Positions 17,571 to 25,077 of a DNA stretch of 64,000 nt are shown here, piece after piece. Position 1 is the first letter of the stretch; every line of letters begins with the position of its first letter. The stretch covers positions 4,154,001-4,218,000 of the forward strand of contig NZ_AP027291.1 of assembly GCF_030295745.1 (NCBI RefSeq), in the 5' to 3' direction. The stretch is from Mycolicibacterium sp. TUM20985 (GTDB lineage: Bacteria > Actinomycetota > Actinomycetes > Mycobacteriales > Mycobacteriaceae). The position numbers and the translations under genes were made by a program. The notes beneath the pieces are model-generated. The model was not told where the DNA came from, did not search any database, and saw only the letters and a list, made by a program, of their open reading frames with translations.

Positions 17571-18626
17571 GTGAAATCCTCAAGCGAGCGAAGCAGATTC
17601 GGCGCGGACATCGTCACCTTGACGATGAATCCGGCGCTGGACGTCACCACCGGCGCCGACTGCGTGGTGCCCACGGACAAGGTCCGTTGCCACGGCGCCC
17701 GTTACGACGCGGGCGGCGGTGGCATCAACGTCGCCAGGGTGGCGACCGTCCTGGGCGCATCGGTGACTGCGGTGTTTCCCGTCGGGGGACCCACCGGCGA
17801 CCTCGTCACCGAACTCGTCGCCGCGGCCGACGTACCGTACCGCCGTGTGGCGATCTCCGAGCCGACGCGCGAGAGCTTCACCGTGGACGAGGGTTGCAGT
17901 GGTCGGCAGTACCGTTTCGTCCTGCCCGGCCCTCGATTGACGACGGCCGAACAAGCGAAGTGTCTCGACGAGCTCGAATATGCCGCGCGCTCGGCGCGCA
18001 TCGTGGTGGCCAGCGGCAGCCTTCCACCCGGCGTTCCGCTCGACTTCTACCAACGGGTCGCCGACATGTGCGGTGAGATCGGGGTGCCGCTGATCCTGGA
18101 CGCCTCGGGCGGCGGCCTGCAGCACGTCAGGTCCGGGGTGTTCCTGCTCAAGCCAAGTGTCCGTGAGCTCAGGGAGTGCTTCGGACGCGAGCTCGCGACC
18201 GAGTCCGAACAGTTGGCGGCCGCGCACTCACTCATCACCGCTGGGGTCGCTCAGGCCGTCGTGGTCTCCGTGGGATCCAAGGGTGCGCTGCTGGCGAGTT
18301 CAGCTGGCAGCCAACGGTTTCCGGCAGTACCGGTACGTGCCGTCAGCGGTGTCGGCGCGGGTGACGCGATGGTCGCGGCGATCGCCGTCGGCGTGACCCG
18401 TGGATGGCCGCTCGCCAAGTCGGTGCGGTTCGGGATCGCCACGGGCGCGGCCATGTTGATGACACCCGGTACCGCGCCCTGTCAGCGCGAGGAGTCGGAG
18501 CGGATCTTCGAGTCGTCTCCCGAAGCCGAAGACGTGGTCGACGGACCGTCGCCGAGCTCAGCCAGCACCGCTGCGACGGCCTTCGGTAGGGCGGCCGCCA
18601 CGGCTGCCGACAGCCCGACCCCCTGA
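17571..18626 (+). CDS. pfkB: PfkB-family sugar kinase (phosphofructokinase B-like)
   Basis: A 351-residue ribokinase/PfkB-family kinase. The N-terminal NPALDVT motif, the di-Gly loop GGGGINVARVATVLGA (about 45-60) and the catalytic GVGAGDAMVAA motif (Asp near 264) are visible. The order and length resemble Rv2029c (PfkB), a DosR-regulon gene, so fructose-6-phosphate or a related sugar phosphate is the likely substrate. The GTG at 17571 lies 8 bases after the usp gene. The last ~48 residues are low-complexity and are encoded antisense to the hydrogenase protease gene, a tail-to-tail overlap of 145 bases. Confidence 0.85.
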   Translation: MKSSSERSRFGADIVTLTMNPALDVTTGADCVVPTDKVRCHGARYDAGGGGINVARVATVLGASVTAVFPVGGPTGDLVTELVAAADVPYRRVAISEPTRESFTVDEGCSGRQYRFVLPGPRLTTAEQAKCLDELEYAARSARIVVASGSLPPGVPLDFYQRVADMCGEIGVPLILDASGGGLQHVRSGVFLLKPSVRELRECFGRELATESEQLAAAHSLITAGVAQAVVVSVGSKGALLASSAGSQRFPAVPVRAVSGVGAGDAMVAAIAVGVTRGWPLAKSVRFGIATGAAMLMTPGTAPCQREESERIFESSPEAEDVVDGPSPSSASTAATAFGRAAATAADSPTP

Positions 18627-19012
18627 GCGGTGTCCGCCACCTCTATCGCGATCAGCACGACGGCGTCCGGTAGCCGATCGAGCACCTCGCCGAGCGCGAA
18701 GACCGTCGCGAGGTCGACACCGTGCGAGCTGGTGGTCGTCACCGGGTGCAACTGGTCCACCGTGCAGCGATGGATTCGGCCGGGCACCGCTGGCGAGGCG
18801 ACCGCGGCATCGACGATCACGGCCAGGCGCGCACCGGCCCAGGCGTCGAGCACGCGGCACGGGTCACCGACGTCGCCGATGACGCGGACCCCGGGTGGTG
18901 CCTGCGAGGCGACGGCGGCGGCGACGGCGAGACCGACACCGTCGTCACGGCGGAACCCGTTGCCGACGCCAATCACTATGACATCGCCGCCGAGATCGCC
19001 GCCGAGGCTCAT
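18482..19012 (-). CDS. Hydrogenase maturation protease (HyaD/HycI family)
   Basis: A 176-residue nickel-dependent endopeptidase that trims the C-terminus of the [NiFe]-hydrogenase large subunit after metal insertion. The hallmark GVGNGFRRDDGVG motif is at about residues 15-27. A conserved Asp (VIVDAAV) and a His (SSHGVDLA) complete the expected nickel ligands. The start overlaps the large-subunit stop by ATGA, and the substrate ends in DPCxxCxxH plus nine residues, as such a protease requires. The last ~48 codons overlap pfkB antisense and are Ser/Gly/Asp-rich, unlike the core. Confidence 0.88.
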   Translation of the reverse strand: MSLGGDLGGDVIVIGVGNGFRRDDGVGLAVAAAVASQAPPGVRVIGDVGDPCRVLDAWAGARLAVIVDAAVASPAVPGRIHRCTVDQLHPVTTTSSHGVDLATVFALGEVLDRLPDAVVLIAIEVADTAQGVGLSAAVAAALPKAVAAVLAELGDGPSTTSSASGDDSKIRSDSSR

Positions 19013-20301
19013 TTGCGTTCGACGGTCAGGTCGAGGAAGTGCGCCGAGCACGAGATGCATGGGTCGTGGTTGCGAATTGCTCTCTCGCACAATGCCGTCA
19101 ACGACGCATCGTCCATATCGAGGTTGGCGGCGACCAGCCGGCCCATCTCGTGTTCGATGGCGGCCTGGCTTTGCGCGGTGGGAGGCACCATGTCCGCCGC
19201 CTTGATCAGCCCGTCGTCGCCGATTTCGTAGCGGTGGTAGAGAAGGCCGCGCGGGGCTTCGCTGACGCCGTGGCCCACCGCGGCTCGGGACGGAACGTCG
19301 ACGAAGGGTCGGGACGGTTGCTGATACTCGTCGATGATGCGCAACGCCTCCTCGATCGCGTAGACCACCTCGACCGCCCGAACGATGATGCTGCGAAACG
19401 GGTTTCGGCACACGCTGCCGAGCCCGGCGTCGGTGGCCGACTGCCGCGCGATCGGCGAGAGTGCCGCCGAATTCAGCGCGTACCGCGCGAGCGGTCCGGT
19501 CAGGTAGCGGCCCCCGTCCAGCGTGGCGTGCAGCGCGGTGGAATGGGCGACCTGCACCTCCCGAACGTGGTCACGGAAATCTGCCACCTCGAACGTGGGT
19601 CCGCCACTGCGGGCGATGGTTCCGTTCTCGATGGGGTAGCGGCCCGGTTGGGTCAGCGACAGGAACTCGTGGTCGGATTCCGCGTCGGGGAAGTCGAATT
19701 GGGCCACCGACCGCACCGTGAACAGGGCATCGTCGAGGGCGCGGCGCAATTCCTCCGCCATGGAGTCGAGGTCGACACGACGGGGCACCGAGTAGAAGCC
19801 GCCCAGCCGCACGTTGATCGGGTGGATCGCCCGGCCACCAAGGAGTTCCATGAGCCGGTTCCCGGTCCGCTTCAGTGCCAGCCCGCGTTCGAAGAACTCC
19901 CGGTGGTCCTTGGCGAAGCTGATCGCGTCGGGGTAGCCGAGGAAGTCCGGTGCGTGCAGCAGATAGATGTGCAGGGCGTGGCTGTGAATCCACTCGCCGC
20001 AGTACAGTAACCGCCGCAGCTCCACCAGTTCGTGGTCGACGGTGACCCCGCAGGCGGACTCGATCGCGTTGCACGCACTGATCTGGTAGGCGACCGGGCA
20101 TATACCGCACACCCGCGCGGTGAGGTCGGGCGGCTCGGTGTAGGCGCGCCCGCGCAGGAACGCCTCGAAGAACCGCGGCGGCTCGTAGATGTTGAGCTCG
20201 ACGCGTTCCAGGATGCCGTTGGCCAACGTCACGTGCAGCGCGCCCTCACCCTCGACGCGGGTCAGCGCACCGACGGTCAGGGTGCGGGTCTCTGAGGTCA
20301 C
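19009..20301 (-). CDS. [NiFe]-hydrogenase large (alpha) subunit, group 3b-like
   Basis: A 430-residue catalytic subunit. Both nickel-ligand motifs are present: RVCGICPVAY near residue 65 and DPCISCSAH at the C-terminus, followed by a nine-residue tail to be removed by the adjacent protease. The small size and the company of a separate FAD/NAD(P) subunit and a two-cluster iron-sulfur subunit indicate a cytosolic bidirectional, NAD(P)-linked enzyme of the sulfhydrogenase/group 3b type. In M. smegmatis such an enzyme (Hyd3/Hyh) evolves H2 under hypoxia and is DosR-controlled. The GTG start overlaps the small-subunit stop. Confidence 0.9.
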   Translation of the reverse strand: MTSETRTLTVGALTRVEGEGALHVTLANGILERVELNIYEPPRFFEAFLRGRAYTEPPDLTARVCGICPVAYQISACNAIESACGVTVDHELVELRRLLYCGEWIHSHALHIYLLHAPDFLGYPDAISFAKDHREFFERGLALKRTGNRLMELLGGRAIHPINVRLGGFYSVPRRVDLDSMAEELRRALDDALFTVRSVAQFDFPDAESDHEFLSLTQPGRYPIENGTIARSGGPTFEVADFRDHVREVQVAHSTALHATLDGGRYLTGPLARYALNSAALSPIARQSATDAGLGSVCRNPFRSIIVRAVEVVYAIEEALRIIDEYQQPSRPFVDVPSRAAVGHGVSEAPRGLLYHRYEIGDDGLIKAADMVPPTAQSQAAIEHEMGRLVAANLDMDDASLTALCERAIRNHDPCISCSAHFLDLTVERK

Positions 20302-21056
20302 TCGTCATTCCGTTCGGCGTTGAATGTGGTGACGTTGAACGTCGTGAACACGCGCTCGACGTCACCGTCGGACATGCGATCGCGGCGCAGCAACGGGATC
20401 AGGGCGGCGGTATTGGGGGTCGCCGTGGGCCCGAAACACCCGTAGCAGCCGCGGTGGAACGATGGGCACAACGCCCCACAGCCGGCGTGCGTCACCGGTC
20501 CGAGACACGGGATGCCCTCGGCCACTGAGATACACGTGACGCCCCGCATCTTGCATTCGGTGCATACCGTCTTGTCCGACAGTCGTGGTTTGCGTCCGGC
20601 CAGCAGTGCGGCGAGGGTGTCGAGCAGCTGCCCGCGATCGATGGGACAACCCTGCAGTTGGTAGTCGACCGCGACGTGCGCCGACGCCGGGGTGGACGTG
20701 GCCAGGGTGTCGAGATAGTCGGGTCTGGCGTAGACCACCGAGGCGAATTCCTCGACGTCGGCGAAGTTTCGCAGCGCCTGCACGCCGCCCGCCGTCGCGC
20801 ACGCACCGAGAGTCACCAGCACGCCGGACTGCTCGCGGATCTCCTTGATGCGACGCTCATCGGCGGCGGTGGTGATCGATCCCTCCACGAACGACACGTC
20901 GTAGGGCCCGCCCATGACGGAACTGGACGCCTCCAGGAAGGTCGCGATCTGCACCTCCTCGGAGATGGTGAGCAGCTCATCCTCGCAGTCCAGCAACGTC
21001 AGTTGGCAGCCGTCGCACGAGGCGAACTTCCACACCGCGAGGGTCGGGCGACTCAT
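20298..21056 (-). CDS. [NiFe]-hydrogenase small (delta) subunit
   Basis: A 252-residue iron-sulfur subunit. The proximal-cluster motif CDGCQLTLLDC is at residues 14-24, followed by GACATAGG and GCPIDRGQL. Many Cys in the second half (CTECKMRGVTC, a CLGP Cys, CGALC, CYGC) bind the additional 4Fe-4S clusters seen in group 3 enzymes. There is no Tat signal, consistent with a cytoplasmic complex. Its ATG directly follows the stop of the FAD subunit gene with no intervening bases. Confidence 0.9.
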   Translation of the reverse strand: MSRPTLAVWKFASCDGCQLTLLDCEDELLTISEEVQIATFLEASSSVMGGPYDVSFVEGSITTAADERRIKEIREQSGVLVTLGACATAGGVQALRNFADVEEFASVVYARPDYLDTLATSTPASAHVAVDYQLQGCPIDRGQLLDTLAALLAGRKPRLSDKTVCTECKMRGVTCISVAEGIPCLGPVTHAGCGALCPSFHRGCYGCFGPTATPNTAALIPLLRRDRMSDGDVERVFTTFNVTTFNAERNDE

Positions 21057-21896
21057 CTACAGCTCCTTCACGCGCAGCAAGGGTTCCGCGACCTCGTAGG
21101 TGACGACGGGCCCGTCGCGGCACAGCAGCAACGGGCCCAGCTGACAATGGCCACACCAGCCGATCCCGCACTGCATGTTTCGTTCCAGCGAGACCCGGAT
21201 ATCGTGACCGGACATGCCCTTTCGAAGCAGCTCAAGCGCACCGTTGCTCATCATCGACTCCGGACCGCACAGGAACGCCGTGGTGTTCTCGGCTCGCAGT
21301 GACAGCCTGCGCAGGGGCTCGGTGACGAATCCGACCTCGCCGGGCCAGCCCTGCACGGGAACGTCGACGGTCACGTGGACCTCGAGCGCGCCGTCCTGCT
21401 CCCAGCCCGCGAGTTCGTCGCTGAACAGGAAGTCGTCGCGGGTCCGGGCACCGGCGATCAGCGTCACCCGTCCATAGCGGTCGCGGTCGGCCAGCGCACC
21501 AAGGACGACCGGCCGAAGCGGTGCCAGACCGACCCCGCCCGCGACGATGACCAGATCACGGCCCGCGGCCTTCTCGAGACCCCAGTCGGTGCCGAGCGGT
21601 CCGCGCATCCCGATCACGGTCCCGGGTTGGGCGTCGTGCAGCGCACGGCTGATCGCCCCGACGGAGCGAATGGTGTGGGTGACGGCTCCATCGGTCTCGG
21701 TGGGACAGCCGCTGACGGAGATCGCCACCTCGCCGATGCCGAACGCGTACATCATCATGAACTCGCCAGGCAGCGGTGCCTGTAGCGATCGGCCCACGGG
21801 TTCGAGGCACAGGGTGGCCGAATCGCGGTTCTCGACGACCCGGCTGCGCACCCGGTACGGCACCGGTGCCATCGCCCCAGACGCAGCCTCAGCCAT
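21057..21896 (-). CDS. Hydrogenase gamma subunit, FAD/NAD(P)-binding reductase
   Basis: A 279-residue ferredoxin-reductase-like subunit. The N-terminal half is an FAD-binding beta-barrel, and the middle carries the nucleotide-binding VIVAGGVGLAPLRP motif. Near the C-terminus, CGIGWCGHCQLGPLLLC supplies four Cys for a [2Fe-2S] cluster, as in sulfhydrogenase gamma (HydG/HyhG) subunits. It links NAD(P)H to the hydrogenase iron-sulfur chain. It overlaps the preceding beta-subunit gene by 8 bases. Confidence 0.88.
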   Translation of the reverse strand: MAEAASGAMAPVPYRVRSRVVENRDSATLCLEPVGRSLQAPLPGEFMMMYAFGIGEVAISVSGCPTETDGAVTHTIRSVGAISRALHDAQPGTVIGMRGPLGTDWGLEKAAGRDLVIVAGGVGLAPLRPVVLGALADRDRYGRVTLIAGARTRDDFLFSDELAGWEQDGALEVHVTVDVPVQGWPGEVGFVTEPLRRLSLRAENTTAFLCGPESMMSNGALELLRKGMSGHDIRVSLERNMQCGIGWCGHCQLGPLLLCRDGPVVTYEVAEPLLRVKEL

Positions 21897-23010
21897 CGCC
21901 CGCTGCCGCGTCGCGTTCCCGGTCCTCGGCGTCGAGCCCGGCGAGTGTGGTCATCTCCTCGGTGATGTCGATCCCCGTGGGGCAGAACGCGATGCAGCGT
22001 CCGCAGCCCACGCAACCGGAGCTGCCGAACTGGTCGTGCCAGGTGCCGAGTTTGTGGGTCAGCCAGTGCCGGTACCGCGATGGCGCAGACTTCCTGGTGC
22101 TTCCCTCGTGCACGAACGTGAAGTCGAATTCGTAGCACGATGCCCAGTTCATCCACCGTTCGGCGTGCTCACCGGTGAGGTCGGTGACGTCCTCCACCGT
22201 GGTGCAGAAGCACGTCGGGCACACCATGGTGCAGTTTCCACACGTCAGACACCGGTCCGCGACGTCCTGCCAGTGTGGCGAGTCCCGCGACCGCACCAGC
22301 AGCTCGCGGAGGTCACCGCTGGGCATCTGTCGGCCCATCTTGTTCGCGGCCTCGGCGACGGCCGTTCTCGCCGACTCGATCTCGGCGCGCTCGGCATCCC
22401 GGTGCACGAGTTCGGCCAGGACCGCAGCACCGGCGTCACTGCCCACGTCGACCACGTACCGGCGACCGTCGCCGTCGATCTGCTCGGTGAGCGCGAGATC
22501 GTACCCCGGACCGACGGCGGGTCCGGTGTTCATCGAGGCGCAGAAGCACAGGCCGCCCGGTTCGGTGCAGTTGACCGCGACGACGAAGATCCGGCCGAGC
22601 CGGCCCACGAACCCCTCATCGGGATGGGTCCCCACGCCGAGCACTCCGTTCAGCATTGCGATCGCCGCTAGGTCACAGGCGCGCACACCGATGAACGCAT
22701 ACGGCGGCGCCACGTCGGGCTCGAGGCCGTCGGAGGACCACAAGCGTTGCCGGGCGGGGTGCAGGAACTGCTTCCACGATTGCGGTCCTGCGGAGTGACC
22801 GAAGAGCGCGTCGTCGTCGCGTCGGCGCAGGCGGTAGTGGCCGGGACCCACGTCGACCCCCCAGCCCTTCGGCAGATCGTCGGCCGACCGCAGTTCGTCG
22901 AGGACGATGGCGTTCTCGGACAGGGTCGGACCCACGACGCGGTATCCGCCGTCGAGCAAGGTGGACACCAACTCCCGCAATCCCCCGGCGTCGATCACCG
23001 TGGTGTTCAC
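21889..23010 (-). CDS. Hydrogenase beta subunit, 4Fe-4S dicluster protein
   Basis: A 373-residue electron-transfer subunit of the NAD(P)-linked hydrogenase, equivalent to HydB/HyhB. Two ferredoxin motifs are visible toward the C-terminus: CLTCGNCTMVCP and CVGCGRCIAFCP. The N-terminal ~230 residues match the family's uncharacterised cap, with several more Cys (ACDL, LCFC). The GTG start at 23010 overlaps the stop of the upstream usp gene (GTGA), placing the stress protein and hydrogenase under joint translation. Confidence 0.88.
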   Translation of the reverse strand: MNTTVIDAGGLRELVSTLLDGGYRVVGPTLSENAIVLDELRSADDLPKGWGVDVGPGHYRLRRRDDDALFGHSAGPQSWKQFLHPARQRLWSSDGLEPDVAPPYAFIGVRACDLAAIAMLNGVLGVGTHPDEGFVGRLGRIFVVAVNCTEPGGLCFCASMNTGPAVGPGYDLALTEQIDGDGRRYVVDVGSDAGAAVLAELVHRDAERAEIESARTAVAEAANKMGRQMPSGDLRELLVRSRDSPHWQDVADRCLTCGNCTMVCPTCFCTTVEDVTDLTGEHAERWMNWASCYEFDFTFVHEGSTRKSAPSRYRHWLTHKLGTWHDQFGSSGCVGCGRCIAFCPTGIDITEEMTTLAGLDAEDRERDAAAGDG

Positions 23011-23906
23011 GGTTGGCGTGCCACGATCACCGGCGTCCGTGCCAACTGCACGACGGCCGAGCTGACCGAACCCAGCAGCATGCCCGCGAAGCCGCCGATG
23101 CCGTGACCGCCGACGACGACGAGTTGGGCGTGCCGGGACTGGTCGACGAGGACGGTGCCCGGATCGTTGCGGACGCTCTCCCGCTCCACCGGCACGTCGG
23201 GATAGCGCTCACTCCAACCGGCCAGCCGCTCGGCCAACGCCTCGTTCTCCACCGTCGCCAGCTCGCTAGTGGCGGTCTTGTTGAACCCGATGTCGGCCAT
23301 GGCCAACGCACCAATTCCCGTCCACGCGTGCAGGGCCACCAACCCGACGTTGCGCCGCGAGGCTTCGTCGAACGCGATCGCCGTGGCCAGCTCGGCTCCG
23401 CGCGACCCGTCGATGCCCACCAGCACCGGCGCCTCGGAGGGATTGTCGAGCGCCGAGTCCTCGTCGTGGATGACCGCGACGGGACAGTGGGCGTGATGGA
23501 CCACCGCCGAGCTCACCGAACCCAGTGGCCGGCCCCGCATCGTCCCGTTGCCGCGGCGGCCCACGACGAGCAAATCTGCATCCTTGGACAAGGAGACCAA
23601 GGTGGAAACTGCTCCGCCAGTGAGCATTTCACAGCTAGTAGGTGGCGGGGCGCCGTGACAGCTCTCCGCGACGACGGCGAGTGCCTCATCGAGCACCTGA
23701 CGCGCCGCTTCTTTTTGCCCCTTGGTCCACTTCGGTGGCAGCGGGGCACCCAGCCACGTGCCGGCGGTGGCGGTGAGGACGTGCGCGAGGGTGAGCGGGA
23801 CGTGACGCAGCTCGGCGTCGCGCGCGGCCCACCGGACCGCACGTGTGGACGCAGGCGATCCGTCGACGGCGACGACGACCCCGCGGGACTCGGTGGACTC
23901 GGACAT
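23007..23906 (-). CDS. Universal stress protein, tandem domain, coupled to hydrogenase
   Basis: A 299-residue tandem UspA protein. The first-domain nucleotide motif GRRGNGTMRGRPLGS and the second-domain GGHGIGGFAGMLLGS follow the ATP-binding pattern. The ATG at 23906 is preferred to the one at 23924, because AAGGGAG lies 5 bases before it, while the upstream ATG has its purine run only 2 bases away. It sits 34 bases after gapdh and overlaps the hydrogenase beta gene, so it is an integral operon member. Whether it binds or regulates the hydrogenase is unknown. Confidence 0.88.
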   Translation of the reverse strand: MSESTESRGVVVAVDGSPASTRAVRWAARDAELRHVPLTLAHVLTATAGTWLGAPLPPKWTKGQKEAARQVLDEALAVVAESCHGAPPPTSCEMLTGGAVSTLVSLSKDADLLVVGRRGNGTMRGRPLGSVSSAVVHHAHCPVAVIHDEDSALDNPSEAPVLVGIDGSRGAELATAIAFDEASRRNVGLVALHAWTGIGALAMADIGFNKTATSELATVENEALAERLAGWSERYPDVPVERESVRNDPGTVLVDQSRHAQLVVVGGHGIGGFAGMLLGSVSSAVVQLARTPVIVARQP

Positions 23907-23940
23907 GAAGGCTCCCTTGCTCATTCCCTCGCTCAGCGGG

Positions 23941-24948
23941 TCACGCGACCAGACCGACGAGGTCGACGAGGCGGTGGGAGTATCCCCACTCGTTGTCGTA
24001 CCAGCCGACGATCTTCACCAGGTTCCCGGTCACCTTGGTCAGCCCCGAGTCGAAGATGCACGACGACGGGTCGGTGACGATGTCGGAGGACACCAAGGGA
24101 GCCTCGGTATAGGCGAGGATGCCCTTGAGGTCACCGTCGGCGGCGGCCGCGAACGCGGCGTTGACGGCCTCGACGGTCACCGGCTCGCGGACGGTGACGG
24201 TCAGATCGGTGGCCGAGCCCGTCGGCACCGGCACCCGTAGGGCATACCCGTCGAGGCGGCCTTCGAGTTGCGGCAGCACGACGCTGATCGCCCGTGCGGC
24301 CCCGGTGGACGTGGGTATCACGTTGATCGCCGCGGCGCGGGCCCGGCGAAGATCGCGGTGCGGGCCGTCCTGCAGGTTCTGGTCGGGGGTGTAGGCGTGG
24401 ATGGTGGTCATCAGGCCGTGCTCGATGCCGAACGCCTCGTCCATCACCTTGGCCATGGGCGCCAGGCAGTTGGTCGTACAGGACGCGTTCGAGACGACGG
24501 TCTGCGAACCGTCGTAGTCGCGGTGGTTGACGCCCATCACCACGGTGAGGTCCGCGCCCTTCGACGTCGCGGACACCACCACCTTCTTCGCGCCACCGTC
24601 GAGGTGGCCCCTGGCTTGTTCCGCGGCGGTGAAGCGACCGGTGGCCTCGACGACGACGTCGACGCCCATCTCCCCCCAGGGCACCGCAGCCGGTCCGCCG
24701 GCGATGGACCACGCCCTGATCGATCGATCGCCCACCCGAATGTCGTCCCCGTCGACGACCACGTCGTCTGCGAGCCGACCGAGCACGGAGTCGTACTTGA
24801 GGAGGTGCGCGAGGGTCGCGTTGTCGGTGAGGTCGTTCACCGCCACGATCTCGATCTCGGTGGTGCCCGCCGCACGTTGCGCATCGACTGCACGGAAGAA
24901 GTTGCGACCGACGCGACCGAAGCCGTTGATACCCACGCGAATCACCAT
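23941..24948 (-). CDS. gap: Glyceraldehyde-3-phosphate dehydrogenase
   Basis: A 335-residue NAD(P)-dependent GAPDH. It begins with the Rossmann motif VGINGFGRVGRN, has the catalytic Cys157 in NASCTTNC and ends with GWYDNEWGYSHR. It is the first gene of the operon that continues into usp and the hydrogenase genes. That suggests an extra, hypoxia-induced isozyme whose reduced cofactor could be reoxidised by H2 production. The housekeeping copy normally sits with pgk/tpi, which are absent here. The ATG at 24948 faces DosR-like boxes at 24985 and 25028. Confidence 0.92.
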   Translation of the reverse strand: MVIRVGINGFGRVGRNFFRAVDAQRAAGTTEIEIVAVNDLTDNATLAHLLKYDSVLGRLADDVVVDGDDIRVGDRSIRAWSIAGGPAAVPWGEMGVDVVVEATGRFTAAEQARGHLDGGAKKVVVSATSKGADLTVVMGVNHRDYDGSQTVVSNASCTTNCLAPMAKVMDEAFGIEHGLMTTIHAYTPDQNLQDGPHRDLRRARAAAINVIPTSTGAARAISVVLPQLEGRLDGYALRVPVPTGSATDLTVTVREPVTVEAVNAAFAAAADGDLKGILAYTEAPLVSSDIVTDPSSCIFDSGLTKVTGNLVKIVGWYDNEWGYSHRLVDLVGLVA

Positions 24949-24984
24949 GGCCCCAATTCTGACGACCCCCGGCCTACGGCGGCA

Positions 24985-25042
24985 GAGGACAAAGTCCCAA
25001 GTCATTTCGGACTGTTGACCATTGGAGTGACCTTCGGCCCTG
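24985..25042. promoter_or_regulatory. Two DosR-like boxes between divergent gap and PEP synthase operons
   Basis: GAGGACAAAGTCCCAA at 24985-25000 contains a perfect GGAC-AAA-GTCC inverted repeat 39 bases from the gap ATG. TGACCTTCGGCCCTG at 25028-25042 is a weaker match 36 bases before the PEP synthase GTG. The pair can drive both operons, which carry most of the fermentative genes of the window. Confidence 0.6.
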
Positions 25043-25077
25043 TCTCGGGATTGGTGGGCGTGCGAGCGTTTGCACCC

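Noticed and set aside
15871..17583. 570-codon minus-strand frame across the nitroreductase and usp genes
   Set aside because: Its translation is low-complexity and both plus-strand genes are well supported.
21547..22671. 374-codon plus-strand frame within the hydrogenase operon
   Set aside because: Antisense to the beta and gamma subunit genes, which carry clear cofactor motifs.
24268..25077. Upstream extension of the PEP synthase frame
   Set aside because: It runs antisense through gapdh and the promoter gap; PEP synthases begin near the YVQFFEAFG segment just after 25078.
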